Position numbers and translations under genes: made by a program. Below the pieces are notes generated by a model. That model did not search any database. It had not been told where the DNA came from and saw only the letters and a list, made by a program, of their open reading frames with translations. Shown here in pieces: positions 30,938 through 40,917 of a stretch of DNA of 64,000 nt. Location: NCBI GenBank assembly GCA_951804985.1, contig OX638135.1, positions 39,654,002 through 39,718,001 on the forward strand, read 5' to 3'. This stretch comes from Dryomyza anilis (lineage: Eukaryota; Arthropoda; Insecta; Diptera; Dryomyzidae). How positions within the stretch are numbered: the stretch's first letter is position 1; every line of letters starts with the position of its first letter.

Positions 30938-31650
30938 ATTCTTAAAAGGTTTGTCGGAAAGCGTGGGCTCCCGCAGAAGATTTACTACAAATTCGTGGGA
31001 ACAGACAGGAAGCTGCAGGACCTTCAAGACGCTGGCAGATGCCCTGAAAATAAACGCGACAGAAGAGGAAGTGAGTTTTGCCTTCATACCGCCCAGGACG
31101 CCGCACTTCGAGGGACTGTGGAAAGTTGCTATCAAGTCCGCCAAGAACCAGCTGAGGCGAACCGTCGGCAACGCACTGCTCACGGCCGAAGAGATGGACA
31201 TGGTGCTCGTCGAGGTAGAGATCGTACCCAATTCGCGACCAATTGCTCCGATGAGTCAGGACCCGAACTACGGCGAAGCGCTAACTCCAGCGCACCTGCA
31301 AATCGGAGGGCCACTGCATTCGCTATCACCAGAATCCAGCAACAAAATGATGTGATTGAGGAGATGGCATCTCTTATGCGCTCTCCAGCAGGGGTTCTGG
31401 CTCTTATGGTCCAGCGACTACGTCCTGAGACTCCAGCCGCGCCACAAGTGAATCGTCGACCAGCCCAATGTGGCAATCGGCTGTGTCGTCGTATTGCACG
31501 AAGACAACCTTCCGTCGCAGCAGTAGATACTCGGGAGAGTATAAGCGGAAATCGCCGGTCAGGACAAGACGGTTCGAGTCGCCGACATCAAAACCATTAT
31601 CTGGCAACTGAGCCTAATTCTTGAAGACATCTATCCATCAATGTGGCTGT
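30938..31650 (+). pseudogene. BEL/Pao segment 5: integrase core and C-terminus
   Basis: It resumes right after element C: 'LKRFVGKRGLPQKIY', 'GTDRKLQDLQD', and a 134-residue frame (30951-31355) with FIPPRTPHFEGLWKVAIKSA, 'NSRPIAP' and 'LTPAHLQIGGPL'. A frame change near 31345 is followed by 'FWRRWSRDYV', 'QPNVAIGCVVVLHEDNLP' and 'VRVADIKT', the BEL integrase tail. It is clearly GC-richer and better kept than segments 1-4, so it could come from a different BEL copy joined here. A TGTTGTTGAATC string at about 31648 may be the start of a lost LTR. Confidence 0.8.
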
Positions 31651-31931
31651 TGTTGAATCACTCACATTGTTGTTTTGTATGTTGAATTTAATTTTTTATT
31701 ATTATTAGCTGTGTTTTTTCATGATTTAAATTTGAGCTGGAACAAATTGTATACGCAAAACAAAAACAACTTTTGAACCAGATCATTTTCTGGTGTAGCT
31801 ATCCGGCTCAACGCTAAAACTTCAAAATATTTCCGATAGATATCGCTTTGTTAATTTAAAATTTGTACTGACAATGTTGCTGATATCATCTGACAGAATT
31901 TAGACTTAAAATATTTTTTCAAAATATACGA

Positions 31932-32594
31932 ATGGCAAACAAAATATCGTAAGTTATTACTGTTACAAATATGCAACTATTAAACTAAATACAATTATTT
32001 TTTAGACGCCGAAAGTGGACTAGAGAAGAAGTACTTGCATTACTTGACTGCTATTCATCACGGAAGGATGAATTTGCACATGCAAGAAAGAAAAAGTTTA
32101 CAATGGGAAATTTATTAGAGGATCTTGTTAGTAGAGGAATACTTATAAGTCTTTAAATACTTCGTTTTTTGAATGTTAATCTTTTATTTTGTACACAGAC
32201 GCAACCAACATCGGTGGATATGATCAGTGCTAAAATGAAGTCTCTGTTACGATCCTATAAGCAATCAAAAGATAATGCTAATTCAACTGGCGCTGGAAGG
32301 TCTATACCATTCGAGCATGAGCTAAAAGTAATATTTGGGGATAGACCCACCATTTCCTACAGCCATTGCTTGGCATAATAAAACAAATTCCATTGGAAAG
32401 TAAAATTTCAAATAAAATGTCAAAGAAAAAATATCTTTCGCAAAAACTGCAAATTAAAAAAAGAGTATTTGAAAGATAAATTAAAATTGAAGAAAAAAAA
32501 AAGGAAGCTCAACAAAAAAGACATGAAGAAAAAATGAGTGCACTAAATGCACTAATAAGTATCATGCGAAAAAAACATAGGTCATCGCTTTAGG
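31932..32594 (+). pseudogene. PIF/Harbinger Myb/SANT-like DNA-binding gene, introns kept
   Basis: Exon 1 (31932-31948, MANKIS…) ends at a GTAAGT donor. A 57-bp intron ends in TTTTTTAG at 32005. Exon 2 (32006-32144) reads RRKWTREEVLALLDCYSSRK, the first helix of a Myb/SANT fold. Exon 3 starts at 32199 after GTACACAG and reads 'SVDMISAKMKSLLRSYKQSK…FEHELKVIFGDRP'. Phases agree if exon 2 ends at 32144, but the donor there is ATAAGT, not GTAAGT. A stop at 32376 precedes a Lys/Glu-rich coiled-coil tail (to 32594, 'QQKRHEEKMSALNALISIM'), which has its own stop. The family pairs such a protein with a DDE transposase, and one lies on the opposite strand. Confidence 0.7.
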
Positions 32595-32679
32595 TTTGTC
32601 TTTGTTTTCCTCACCTTTACTTTTCTTAAAAATACTTTATTCTGTTTTTTTCTTCACAAAGATTTGCGTTTGAAAATTA

Positions 32680-33260
32680 AAAATACATTTTTTGATCTTT
32701 GTTATACTAAAACGCATCTATGCACATGCCGTGATAATATTAACAACAGCGTTAATCTTTTGGTGCTCCATGAAGAATTGGAGACGTCTAAATCTTGTTT
32801 AAATCTCCAAAAGCGTGCTCTACTGCAATTCTTGTAGATGAATTACATTAAATTTGCGCTGAAGTTGGGATAGATTTCCATTATCTTTATAGTTAGTGAC
32901 AAGCCATTCCATATTTCGATACGTGGAGTCGCCGATAATAAAATAGCTTTTTCCAAAGTAGTTACTACGTCAATGAGCTTTTTGGTATAAGGGTGATCTG
33001 CGCAAAATTCTGCTGTCATGTAGCGAACCGGGTTCTCCGAAATATATATCTACAAACTTTTTGTTTGCATCGACAACTGTCTGAAGCTTTATACCGTAAA
33101 ATTATTTACGATTAAAGTAATCTTCTTCATTAAACAAAGGTGCCTTAATTCGCACACCAGTAGCATCAATTGCCCTTATTACACCTGGAATACCGGCCTT
33201 GGCTTTAAAATGTCTTTCTACCATCCGTAACATTGGGTGTTCCAGATACACCCCAACTTT
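32680..33260 (-). pseudogene. PIF/Harbinger DDE transposase fragment
   Basis: On the minus strand, from 33220 down, one reads 'GIPGVIRAIDATGVRIKAP', 'EDYFNRK' then a stop, 'KLQTVVDANKKFVDIYFGEP', 'GSLHDSRILRRSPLYQK', 'FIIGDSTYRNMEWLVTNYK', and near 32790 'TRFRRLQFF'. These match the DDE_4-type Harbinger nuclease, with the first Asp in AIDATG and the second in IIGDSTY. At least two stops or frame changes interrupt it. The N-terminal part near 33260-33330 is unclear. TIRs and the 3-bp target duplication could not be found. Confidence 0.75.
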
Positions 33261-33329
33261 GTAACAATGAAATGAACCAAGAAATCAGTGCACACAATAT
33301 TTACATCTTTAAACGGACCACCCGGTAAA

Positions 33330-34834
33330 TATAAAACTATATATTACTTATAATCCTCGCCGGCATATCGACATACTTAGCAGAAAAACGTTAATTAAAA
33401 ATAAATTTATATTTTTTTAACTACCAAACCGTTTTTACATAACTACCAAACCGTACATTTCTTGGTGTTACAATAAAGTATGCCTCGTATTCATTATGTT
33501 AATATAGATTACGAATTATTTGTCGTTAACATTCGAATGTTTGTAGTGAGTGATTATTGTTTGCACTAAATACTATTAATTTCATATAATTTGCCATAAA
33601 TAATAACTGATTTCTGCAAACATTTCAAATTATTAGTATTTGTAACATATAGTCATTTATTTGTCGTAAAAACTTTAATTGTTTTCATAAAACACTTCAC
33701 AAATGTTTAATTAATTATTTAATAATTTAATTAATTATACTAAATTTATTTGTCATAAATGATATATTTTAGATTTCGTTTTGAACAAACAGTTGTCAAC
33801 TGCCTCAAATAATATTTAATTGAAATATTTCCGGAAACACTTGGTGGCGAAGTATTTGCACGAGTTTTCTTGAAAGCAATCATTTGAAGTGCTGTGACGA
33901 ACATCACGCAACGTGCATCGAACAATGACGAAGTTTTTTGTCTTTTCAAACACTTCAACTATGTGTTTGCATTATTGTTTACATCAAACAAGCTTTTTTT
34001 GTGTGTATGTTTATTGGGTATTTAAGAGAAGTTATCGACACATTTGAAATTTGTAGCAAGATGACGAAAATGTGTTTGAACGAACTATCTAAAAAAAAGT
34101 ATATGAAAAAATCGGAGAATAAGAATAAATTATTTTTCGTCCGATCAAAATTTTGATAATTCCATTGTAATCTGTAGTGAATAATGTTCAAGATCCAATC
34201 AAAATCGAACCAAAAATAAAAAAGTTATTTAACTTTAATCAGACCTACCTACTAACGATTTTAATTGGTCAAAATCGCATTGCGCAACCTCTAAACGTTT
34301 TTCGATTTAGCCAACATTTTGTGTGTACTTCTTTTTTTATCGTACTTAAATTTTTTTTTTGTGGGGGTTTTTGTGGAATTTCGAAAAAGTCGTTTTGTTT
34401 TAACCACTCTAATGTTGTTTAACTACTCTAATGATTGCCCCTTTTTTTAATATTGTATTTGTTCAAAGCATCATCTATTTTCTATCTTTTTTGAGTCGGA
34501 TTCGAATTTGAAAACTCTTTCTCACGTTTTCGCATTAGAAGGATGGCTTAATAATCATCATCCTGTGACGTATCTGTATCGCTCGATGTATTTATCATTG
34601 AAATACTTCTCCAATGATGACATTTTAAACCAGCTCTAGAAGTTTGAGCGTCGGAAAGAATTACCTTGTACCGTGGATCGAGAAATATCGCTGAAACAAA
34701 AACGCAGTTGTCTATCAGCTTACATAGTTTCTTTTGCGCTCATTGCTTTTTGTTTTTGTCTGAACGCACATACCATAGAAATCACCATGAGTAGCAACTA
34801 TGCCTTCAAAAAATGGTATATATTTATAAAGCGT
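33330..34834. other. AT-rich stretch, nothing assigned
   Basis: No motif-bearing frame, LTR or TIR pair was recognised. Small features: AACTACCAAACCGT is directly repeated at about 33420 and 33440, and ATTTATTTGTCRTAAA recurs near 33655 and 33747. Frames present are short and low in complexity. Confidence 0.5.
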
Positions 34835-34845
34835 ATGAAGAGTTA

Positions 34846-35174
34846 TAATAATATAATAGTTTGGCGCTACAGTCCTGTATAGAACTTCGGCCGAGCTCTC
34901 TCACCATTTTGAGCTGTGCGTGTTATATTTGTACTCAAAGTGGTGGGACCTACAGTTTATTGCCGAATCCGAACGGCGGGTGAGAGCTTTTCATAGGCAA
35001 TGTTTTACTCTCGTAGGTTTGCCATTTACAGCCGAGAGGTAGCGCGGTATAGAAAAATGTTTCTATGAAAAGATGTTGTTAGCCCTAGTCCAGGCTTGAA
35101 CCGGGGACCTTTCGGCTCGCAGTCCAACGCACTAACCACTGAGCTACCGCGGCTCAGTGGTTAGTGCTGGTAAC
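34846..35174 (-). mobile_element. tRNA-derived SINE, copy 2, with 5' snap-back
   Basis: Same family and orientation as the copy at 91-386: a tRNA-like head (box A and box B) near 35154-35083 and a TAA/ATA-rich tail at 34846-34860. A perfect 11-bp target duplication ATGAAGAGTTA lies at 34835-34845 and 35175-35185. Inside the right duplication but outside the normal SINE head are 20 extra bases (35155-35174) that repeat the box A region inverted, forming a 16-bp-stem, 7-base-loop palindrome at 35129-35167. The extra part lies within the TSDs, so it arose during integration. Confidence 0.85.
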
Positions 35175-35277
35175 ATGAAGAGTTACCAGTTAAAATATAT
35201 AATTAATTTCTAATACTTGTAGATTTTCAATAAAAAATAAGTTTTTTAACAATAACTTGTTCGCTGTTTTCAGGACA

Positions 35278-35532
35278 CATATCATCGGTGATACTGCAAA
35301 ACCGCCTATCTACAATTTCGAATACGTCTTACAAAATGAATTTTACAGAAGAATCAAAACTTTTTTCAGTCGCAATTCTGCACTTACTTCATACAAAATT
35401 AAGTATGTCATAAATTATATAAATTTTTCTAATTTATCCGATCAACATATCATTAAAAACCCGATTATAACACAAAATTAGGCGTAATTTTCACATGCAG
35501 TTAGGCGGTTTTGCAGTATCACCGATGATATG
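35278..35532. mobile_element. 255-bp palindromic MITE
   Basis: Perfect 31-bp inverted repeats, CATATCATCGGTGATACTGC… at 35278-35308 and its complement at 35502-35532, flank 193 bp of AT-rich sequence. The flanks (CAGGACA / ATTGAAA) show no obvious target duplication, so the superfamily is unassigned. Perfect arms in otherwise drifting sequence suggest recent origin. Confidence 0.65.
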
Positions 35533-36342
35533 ATTGAAATTATATTAAATTATATATTAATTAGTCATTCAATACAATTTCATATGAAGCATAAAAAGAA
35601 ATATGTTAATATCTTTATTGGTTTAGCAATTCCATTTTATAGAGATTTTGAGATTATGAAAATTTAAGTAGGTGCATAAAATCTAGAACTTTTAAAAAAA
35701 ATTAATGCGACTCACTTTATGATTGGTTCTTCTATACAATGAATCATGGTTTGAAGAACGGAGTTAATCAATATGATGTACATTTTGTTTTCAATTCAAC
35801 CTTATGTCAAATGTTTATTTTTCTGTGAGAATAATAAACATTTTACCGAATTATTAAAATAAAAATAAACAAAATTAATTTGGATATTAGCCGCCAAGGG
35901 GGCGGTCACCAAGTAATATTCAAATTAGATTTTTAAATAATTTAATTAAAAAATTAAATTAAGTTTTAAATATATCAATATGAAGCATTTAATTTTAAAG
36001 GTATTAAAAATAGTAAGAAATAGTATAGTAAGTAAGTAACAAAAATATAACTCTTATATTACTATCGCCGAAACAATTTATTATATTTACATGTAGTTTG
36101 AATCTCTGAAATAGTGGTTGTCGAATATCAGAATATTTGAAAATTGCAATATTCCAAAACTCTAACAAAGAAATAAAATCGTAAATATTTAGATTATTAC
36201 AATGTTATACAAGGATTTGAATATGGATTGAAACCTCTCATTGCTGGTAGATTTGGGTCTCCTGACTCTTGCTGCGTATTCATGCTGCGTAATTGAACAC
36301 CATTAAATTTGGGTTACCTAAAAACTGAATTTGAGAAAACTA
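35533..36342. other. AT-rich stretch, nothing assigned
   Basis: No coding frame or repeat structure that I can support. A short GC-rich hairpin-like string GCCGCCAAGGGGGCGG at about 35890 stands out but has no assignable role. Confidence 0.5.
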
Positions 36343-36500
36343 CAAAAACCCTTTGGATTAACGGTTCCGATTGTGGTTTCCAGACTTACTAAAATAACGA
36401 TTTCGGTTCCAACCTAAAAAAAATTATTAGGAGTCTGGTTCTGGTCTAACATATACATTTTAAAAGTGGTCCGGTTCCGGTTTCAAAAATCCAATTGGTA
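36343..36500. repeat. GGTTCC-rich hAT-like repeat
   Basis: It begins 'AAAACCCTTTGGATTAACGG', closely like the block at 4078-4100, then carries repeated GGTTCC motifs ('TTTCGGTTCCAACC', 'GGTCCGGTTCCGGTTTC'). It is the same family as 4071-4330 and the subterminal arrays of hAT-2. Ends were not found. Confidence 0.5.
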
Positions 36501-36806
36501 TATGTTCCACTTTAATAAACGATTTATATACCGTCGGCGTAAGATAATAAAAATATTAATTTCCAATAAAAAATATTATTTTTTTTGTTATTGCAATTTT
36601 ACTTTTCAAAATTGTATAAGTAAAATCTCAATATCTTTTGCAAAATTCAATTCAATTCAATTTGAAATTTTTTCAAATTTCGATTTCATTTCGAATTTTC
36701 TAAATTATAAATGGAAAAATCTTAATTATAATAATGCTAAACATAATAATACGTCACGAAATATATTTCCATACCAAATATATATTTCCCAATTTCGTTT
36801 CTTTTT

Positions 36807-37424
36807 ATACCCTACACTAAGAGTGAAAGGGTATATTCAGTTTGGTACGCCGTGTGTAACACCCTGAATAAAGCATCTCCGGTATGGAAAAGTATATATA
36901 TTCTTGATCAGCATGACCTCCTGAGTCGATTTAGCGATGTCCATCTGTCTGTTGAAATCACGATTACAGAAAAAGTAGAAGAGCTAGATCAATGGAACTT
37001 TAGATTTAAGCTGACTGAACAAGAAATGATCGTTCAAATACCTCATATAAAATTTACATCAACAGATCAATTTTACTGTATACGTGCTTAGGAAAATTTT
37101 TGTTGGTCAAATATATATTGACATCATGCTCAAATACATGAAAATAATGTTTTCCGGCGAAACGACTTGTTGTTCCCAAAAAAAAAAAATCGAAATTTGG
37201 TACACATACCCATTTGTAAATATGGGTATCAAAGGAATGGAAATTCTTCAGAGATTGAAAGTTTGTAGTTATTTTCAGGATTCGTATACCACTTTGAATG
37301 GTAACCACACATATGTGTAGGGTATTTATAGTCGGCTTAGATCGCCTATAATTTTGATAGTCCTAACTATCATAATAACACCTACTTTAAAATTTCCCAT
37401 GTGATTTAACTTTCCCAACTGGTT
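36807..37424 (+). repeat. 'ATACCCTACAC' repeat, copy 4
   Basis: A complete copy from ATACCCTACACTAAGAG (36807) to CCCAACTGG (about 37424). It includes the TCTGTCTGTTG stretch, an A-tract with GAAACGACTTGTTG, the hairpin ACACATATGTGTAGGGTAT, and the TATAGTCGGC…CGCCTATA hairpin. Weak open frames on both strands (37054-37308 minus, 37084-37320 plus) overlap and carry no known motif, so I treat the element as non-coding. Confidence 0.75.
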
Positions 37425-37678
37425 TATTTTATATTTTATATGTCAAATTTTCAAATCGCTCAAAAACATTCGTTGAAGGCGGGGATGTAACACATCTTTT
37501 AACTCTATTAAGCCTATCGAGTCAAAGACAAACCAGAAAATTACGCACAGCATATTTTCCCTATTAAGTTTCCCCAAAATGCAGACATCAGATGAAAAAA
37601 ATTTTGTATGTTTTTGCACCTAGCCTCACTATATTATTTCTGTATGTAATTTTTTATTGCTGCGTGTATTTTTCTAAA

Positions 37679-37683
<5 letters not shown>

Positions 37684-37746
<63 letters not shown>
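37684..37746. repeat. (AT)n microsatellite, about 63 bp
   Basis: Uninterrupted AT dinucleotide run within tandem unit 1. The matching run in unit 2 is about 18 bp longer. Confidence 0.95.
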
Positions 37747-37754
<8 letters not shown>

Positions 37755-37788
37755 TAAACAAACTTTAAAAAATATAAAAAAAATGCTC

Positions 37789-37835
37789 TTGAAAACTTAT
37801 AAATAAGAGAATTTCTCTTATTTATAAGTTTTCAA
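37789..37835. repeat. Perfect 47-bp palindrome
   Basis: 23-bp arms (TTGAAAACTTATAAATAAGA…) with a single central T. The same palindrome recurs at 38801-38847 in unit 2. It could form a tight cruciform or hairpin; function unknown. Confidence 0.9.
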
Positions 37836-37926
37836 AAACATTTTTTTAATTAGAGAATTGTGAATAAATTTTTTTCTGATTTTCTAAAAAAAACTAATAT
37901 GTGGAGAAATGAAGACTAGAACGTTC

Positions 37927-38672
37927 AGCGATGTCCATCTGTCTGTTGAAATCACGATTACAGAAAAAGTAGAAGAGCTAGATCAATGGAACTTTAGATT
38001 TAAGCTGACTGAACAAGAAATGATCGTTCAAATACCTCATATAAAATTTACATCAACAGATCAATTTTACTGTATACGTGCTTAGGAAAACTTTTGTTGG
38101 TCAAATATATATTGACATCATGCTCAAATACATGAAAATAATGTTTTCCGGCGAAACGACTTGTTGTTCCCAAAAAAAAAAAATCGAAATTTGGTACACA
38201 TACCCATTTGTAAATATGGGTATCAAAGGAATGGAAATTCTTCAGAGATTGAAAGTTTGTAGTTATTTTCAGGATTCGTATACCACTTTGAATGGTAACC
38301 ACACATATGTGTAGGGTATTTATAGTCGGCTTAGATCGCCTATAATTTTGATAGTCCTAACTATCATAATAACACCTACTTTAAAATTTCCCATGTGATT
38401 TAACTTTCCCAACTGGTTTATTTTATATTTTATATGTCAAATTTTCAAATCGCTCAAAAACATTCGTTGAAGGCGGGGATGTAACACATCTTTTAACTCT
38501 ATTAAGCCTATCGAGTCAAATACAAACCAGAAAATTACGCACAGCATATTTTCCCTATTAAGTTTCCCCAAAATGCAGACATCAGATGAAAAAAATTTTA
38601 TATGTTTTTGCACCTAGCCTCACTATATTATTTCTGTATGTAATTTTTTATTGCTGCGTGTATTTTTCTAAA

Positions 38673-38766
<94 letters not shown>

Positions 38767-38940
38767 TAAACAAACTTTAAAAAATATAAAAAAAATGCTC
38801 TTGAAAACTTATAAATAAGAGAATTTCTCTTATTTATAAGTTTTCAAAAACATTTTTTTTAATTAGAGAATTGTGGATAAATTTTTTTCTGATTTTCTAA
38901 AAAAAACTAATATGTGGAGAAATGAAGACTAGAACGTTCA
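37927..38940 (+). repeat. Tandem duplication of about 1 kb, unit 2
   Basis: Near-identical to unit 1. The differences I can see are a handful of single bases (for example GAAAATTTTT/GAAAACTTTT, GTCAAAGAC/GTCAAATAC), one or two homopolymer steps, and AT-run length (38678-38758). After GAACGTTCA (38940) the sequence becomes unique. The break joins GAACGTTC to AGCGATGTCC without obvious homology beyond one or two bases. Confidence 0.85.
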
Positions 38941-39460
38941 TTTCGATGAAATCCAACAACCCATATTTTTTTTGTTTCGATTTTTCTAATTATATAAGTT
39001 TTTTTCCCTATTTTTAAAAATTACTAAAATTAACATTATCTTATTTCTTGGGTTTTATGGTCGCATACAAAAATTCCTTACGATTATAATAGCTCACCTC
39101 CTATTCAACCCAAACGAAATTATAATATCCTAAAATTAATTTATGGTACAATAAAAATTTCGCCCTATTTTGGAACGCTTCCTGTTGGTCACTATTCCAA
39201 CTACTTCTGCATTCTCCAATGGTGACACCAACCAGTCTCAATTATATTTCCGCTCTCTACGAAGTCGGTTCAACATTTCTTCGTCAGCGCGAGAGTCGAG
39301 CAGCACTTGGTTTGTTTAAGGTGAGTTCTTGCGGTCGGATTGGCAGGTTCCGGTGGTATTGTCTACGATAACACTTTTGTTTCGCAGCGTATTCATATGT
39401 CGCAGCAGATCTGCCACAAAACACCAAAATATTACTATTTTTTATATTAATTTTATTTCG
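38941..39460. other. Unassigned stretch
   Basis: AT-rich to about 39160, then mixed composition (39170-39440). On the minus strand the latter reads short peptide-like pieces (DSRADEEMLNRLRRERKYN) that could be LTR-element debris, but I cannot name a family. The last bases, TTCTACTCG (39462-39470), are the target duplication of the next LINE. Confidence 0.4.
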
Positions 39461-39753
39461 CTTCTACTCGTTACTTACTTACTTAAATGGCGCTTACAAC
39501 CGTGGGTCGGTTTTGGCCGCTGAGATGAAGCCGTGCCAGTCGGATCTGCTTTGTGCGCGTTGACGCCAGTTAGAAATACCAAGCGTTGCCAGGTTGTCCT
39601 CAACTTGGTCTTTCCAACGCAGATTTGGACGCCCTCTACTACGCTGGCTACCTTCGAGTTTCGATTCAAGCACCTTCTTGGCTGGAGTGTTTTCATTCAT
39701 TCGTTCGACATGACCTAGCCAGCGAAGCCGCTGGATCTTGATGCGCTCGTGGT

Positions 39754-40917
39754 TCATCCTGATTCGATACTCGTTAGCAAAGGGCCAAAGATTTTACGGA
39801 GAATCATTCTCTCGAACGCTCCCAGTACTCTCTCATCGGTGGAGCCCGGCGTCCATGTTTCTGCACCATAAAGTAGGACGGGCATGATGAGTGACTTGTA
39901 GAGCATTATTTTTGTACGGCGAGAGAGGGCTCTGCTTCTCAATTGCCTACTGAGCCCAAAGTAGCACCTGTTGGCAAGAGTTATTCTCTGCTTGATCTCC
40001 AGACTGACGTCGTTGTTGCTGTTTACACTGCATCCCAGATAGACGAAGTCCTTCACAATGTCGAACTTGTGGGTGTCAAACTCAGCTTTTTGTCCAAGGC
40101 GCACGGACTCTTTTTTGCTTGTTGACACAAGGAACTTCGTCTTGTCCACGTTCACCGCTAGACCCATTCGACGCGACTCTTTCTCCAATCTGGAGAATGC
40201 TGCGCTGACTGCTCCTGTGCCCCTGACAATGATATCAATATCGTCGGCATATACGATCAGCATGACACTTTTGTTGAGGATAGTGCCGCTTTGACGGAGT
40301 TCGGCAGCTCGAACTATTTTCTCCATCAATAAGTTAAAAAAGTCGCACGATAGGGAGTCAACCTGTCTGAAACCTCGTTCGGTATGAAATGGCTCGGAGA
40401 GGTCTTTTCCTATTCTCACTGAGCAACGTGTGTTGCTCAGGGTCATCCTGCAAAGCCTTATAAGTTTCGCAGGTATACCGAACTCAGACATTGCGGCGTA
40501 TAATCGTCCCCTTATCGGAGTGTCGAAGGCGGCTTTATAGTCGACTAATAGGTGGTAGGTGTTGATCTGTTTTTCTAGGGTCTTTTCCTGGATTAGGCGC
40601 AATGTGAACATCTGGTCTATGGTGGACTTTCCAGGTCTGAAGCCGCACTGATAAGGTCCAATCAGTCTGTTGACGATGGGCTTCAGTCTTTCACATAATA
40701 CGCTCGATAGAACCGTGTATGCGATATTGAGTAGGCTGATCCCACGGTAGTTGGCGCAGATAGTGAGATCCCCTTTCTTAAGGATTGGGCAGAGTACACT
40801 GAGGTTCCAGTCACTTGGCATGCTTTCATCCGACCATATTCTGCTTACGAGTTCGTGCATGCTCTCTATTAGCTCTTCGCCTCCGGTCTTAAACAATTCA
40901 GCAGGCAGGCAAAGCAC
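39754..40917 (-). pseudogene. RTE reverse transcriptase (387 aa open frame)
   Basis: The longest RTE frame in the window. It starts before the fingers (LPAELFKTGGEELIESMHEL) and includes NYRGISLLN, GPYQCGFRPGKSTIDQ, RGFRQVDSLSC, the catalytic YADD (in LIVYADDIDII) and the thumb LYKSLIMPVLLYGAETW. The frame is lost near 39770. The final C-terminal region (LRWLGHVERMNENTPAKK, RGRPNLRWKDQVEDN) follows in another frame at 39494-39757. RT may be catalytically intact in sequence, but with no endonuclease it could not act in cis. Confidence 0.8.

Larger units (their letters stand above)
36933..37926 (+). repeat. Tandem duplication of about 1 kb, unit 1
   Basis: From AGCGATGTCC (36933) to GAACGTTC (37926), period 994 bp, followed directly by unit 2. 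It contains the 3' part of the ATACCCTACAC repeat, an AT microsatellite, and a 47-bp palindrome (37789-37835). Confidence 0.85.

Noticed and set aside
33746..34191. Overlapping 70-72 residue frames
   Set aside because: AT-rich chance frames on both strands without motif or homology to other copies in the window.
36466..36867. 133-residue frame of low complexity
   Set aside because: Phe/Ile/Asn/Lys-rich translation of AT-rich DNA that runs into the ATACCCTACAC repeat; no motif.
37054..38314. Repeated frames of 78 and 84 residues on both strands
   Set aside because: They overlap on opposite strands within a non-coding repeat and are broken in other copies of it.
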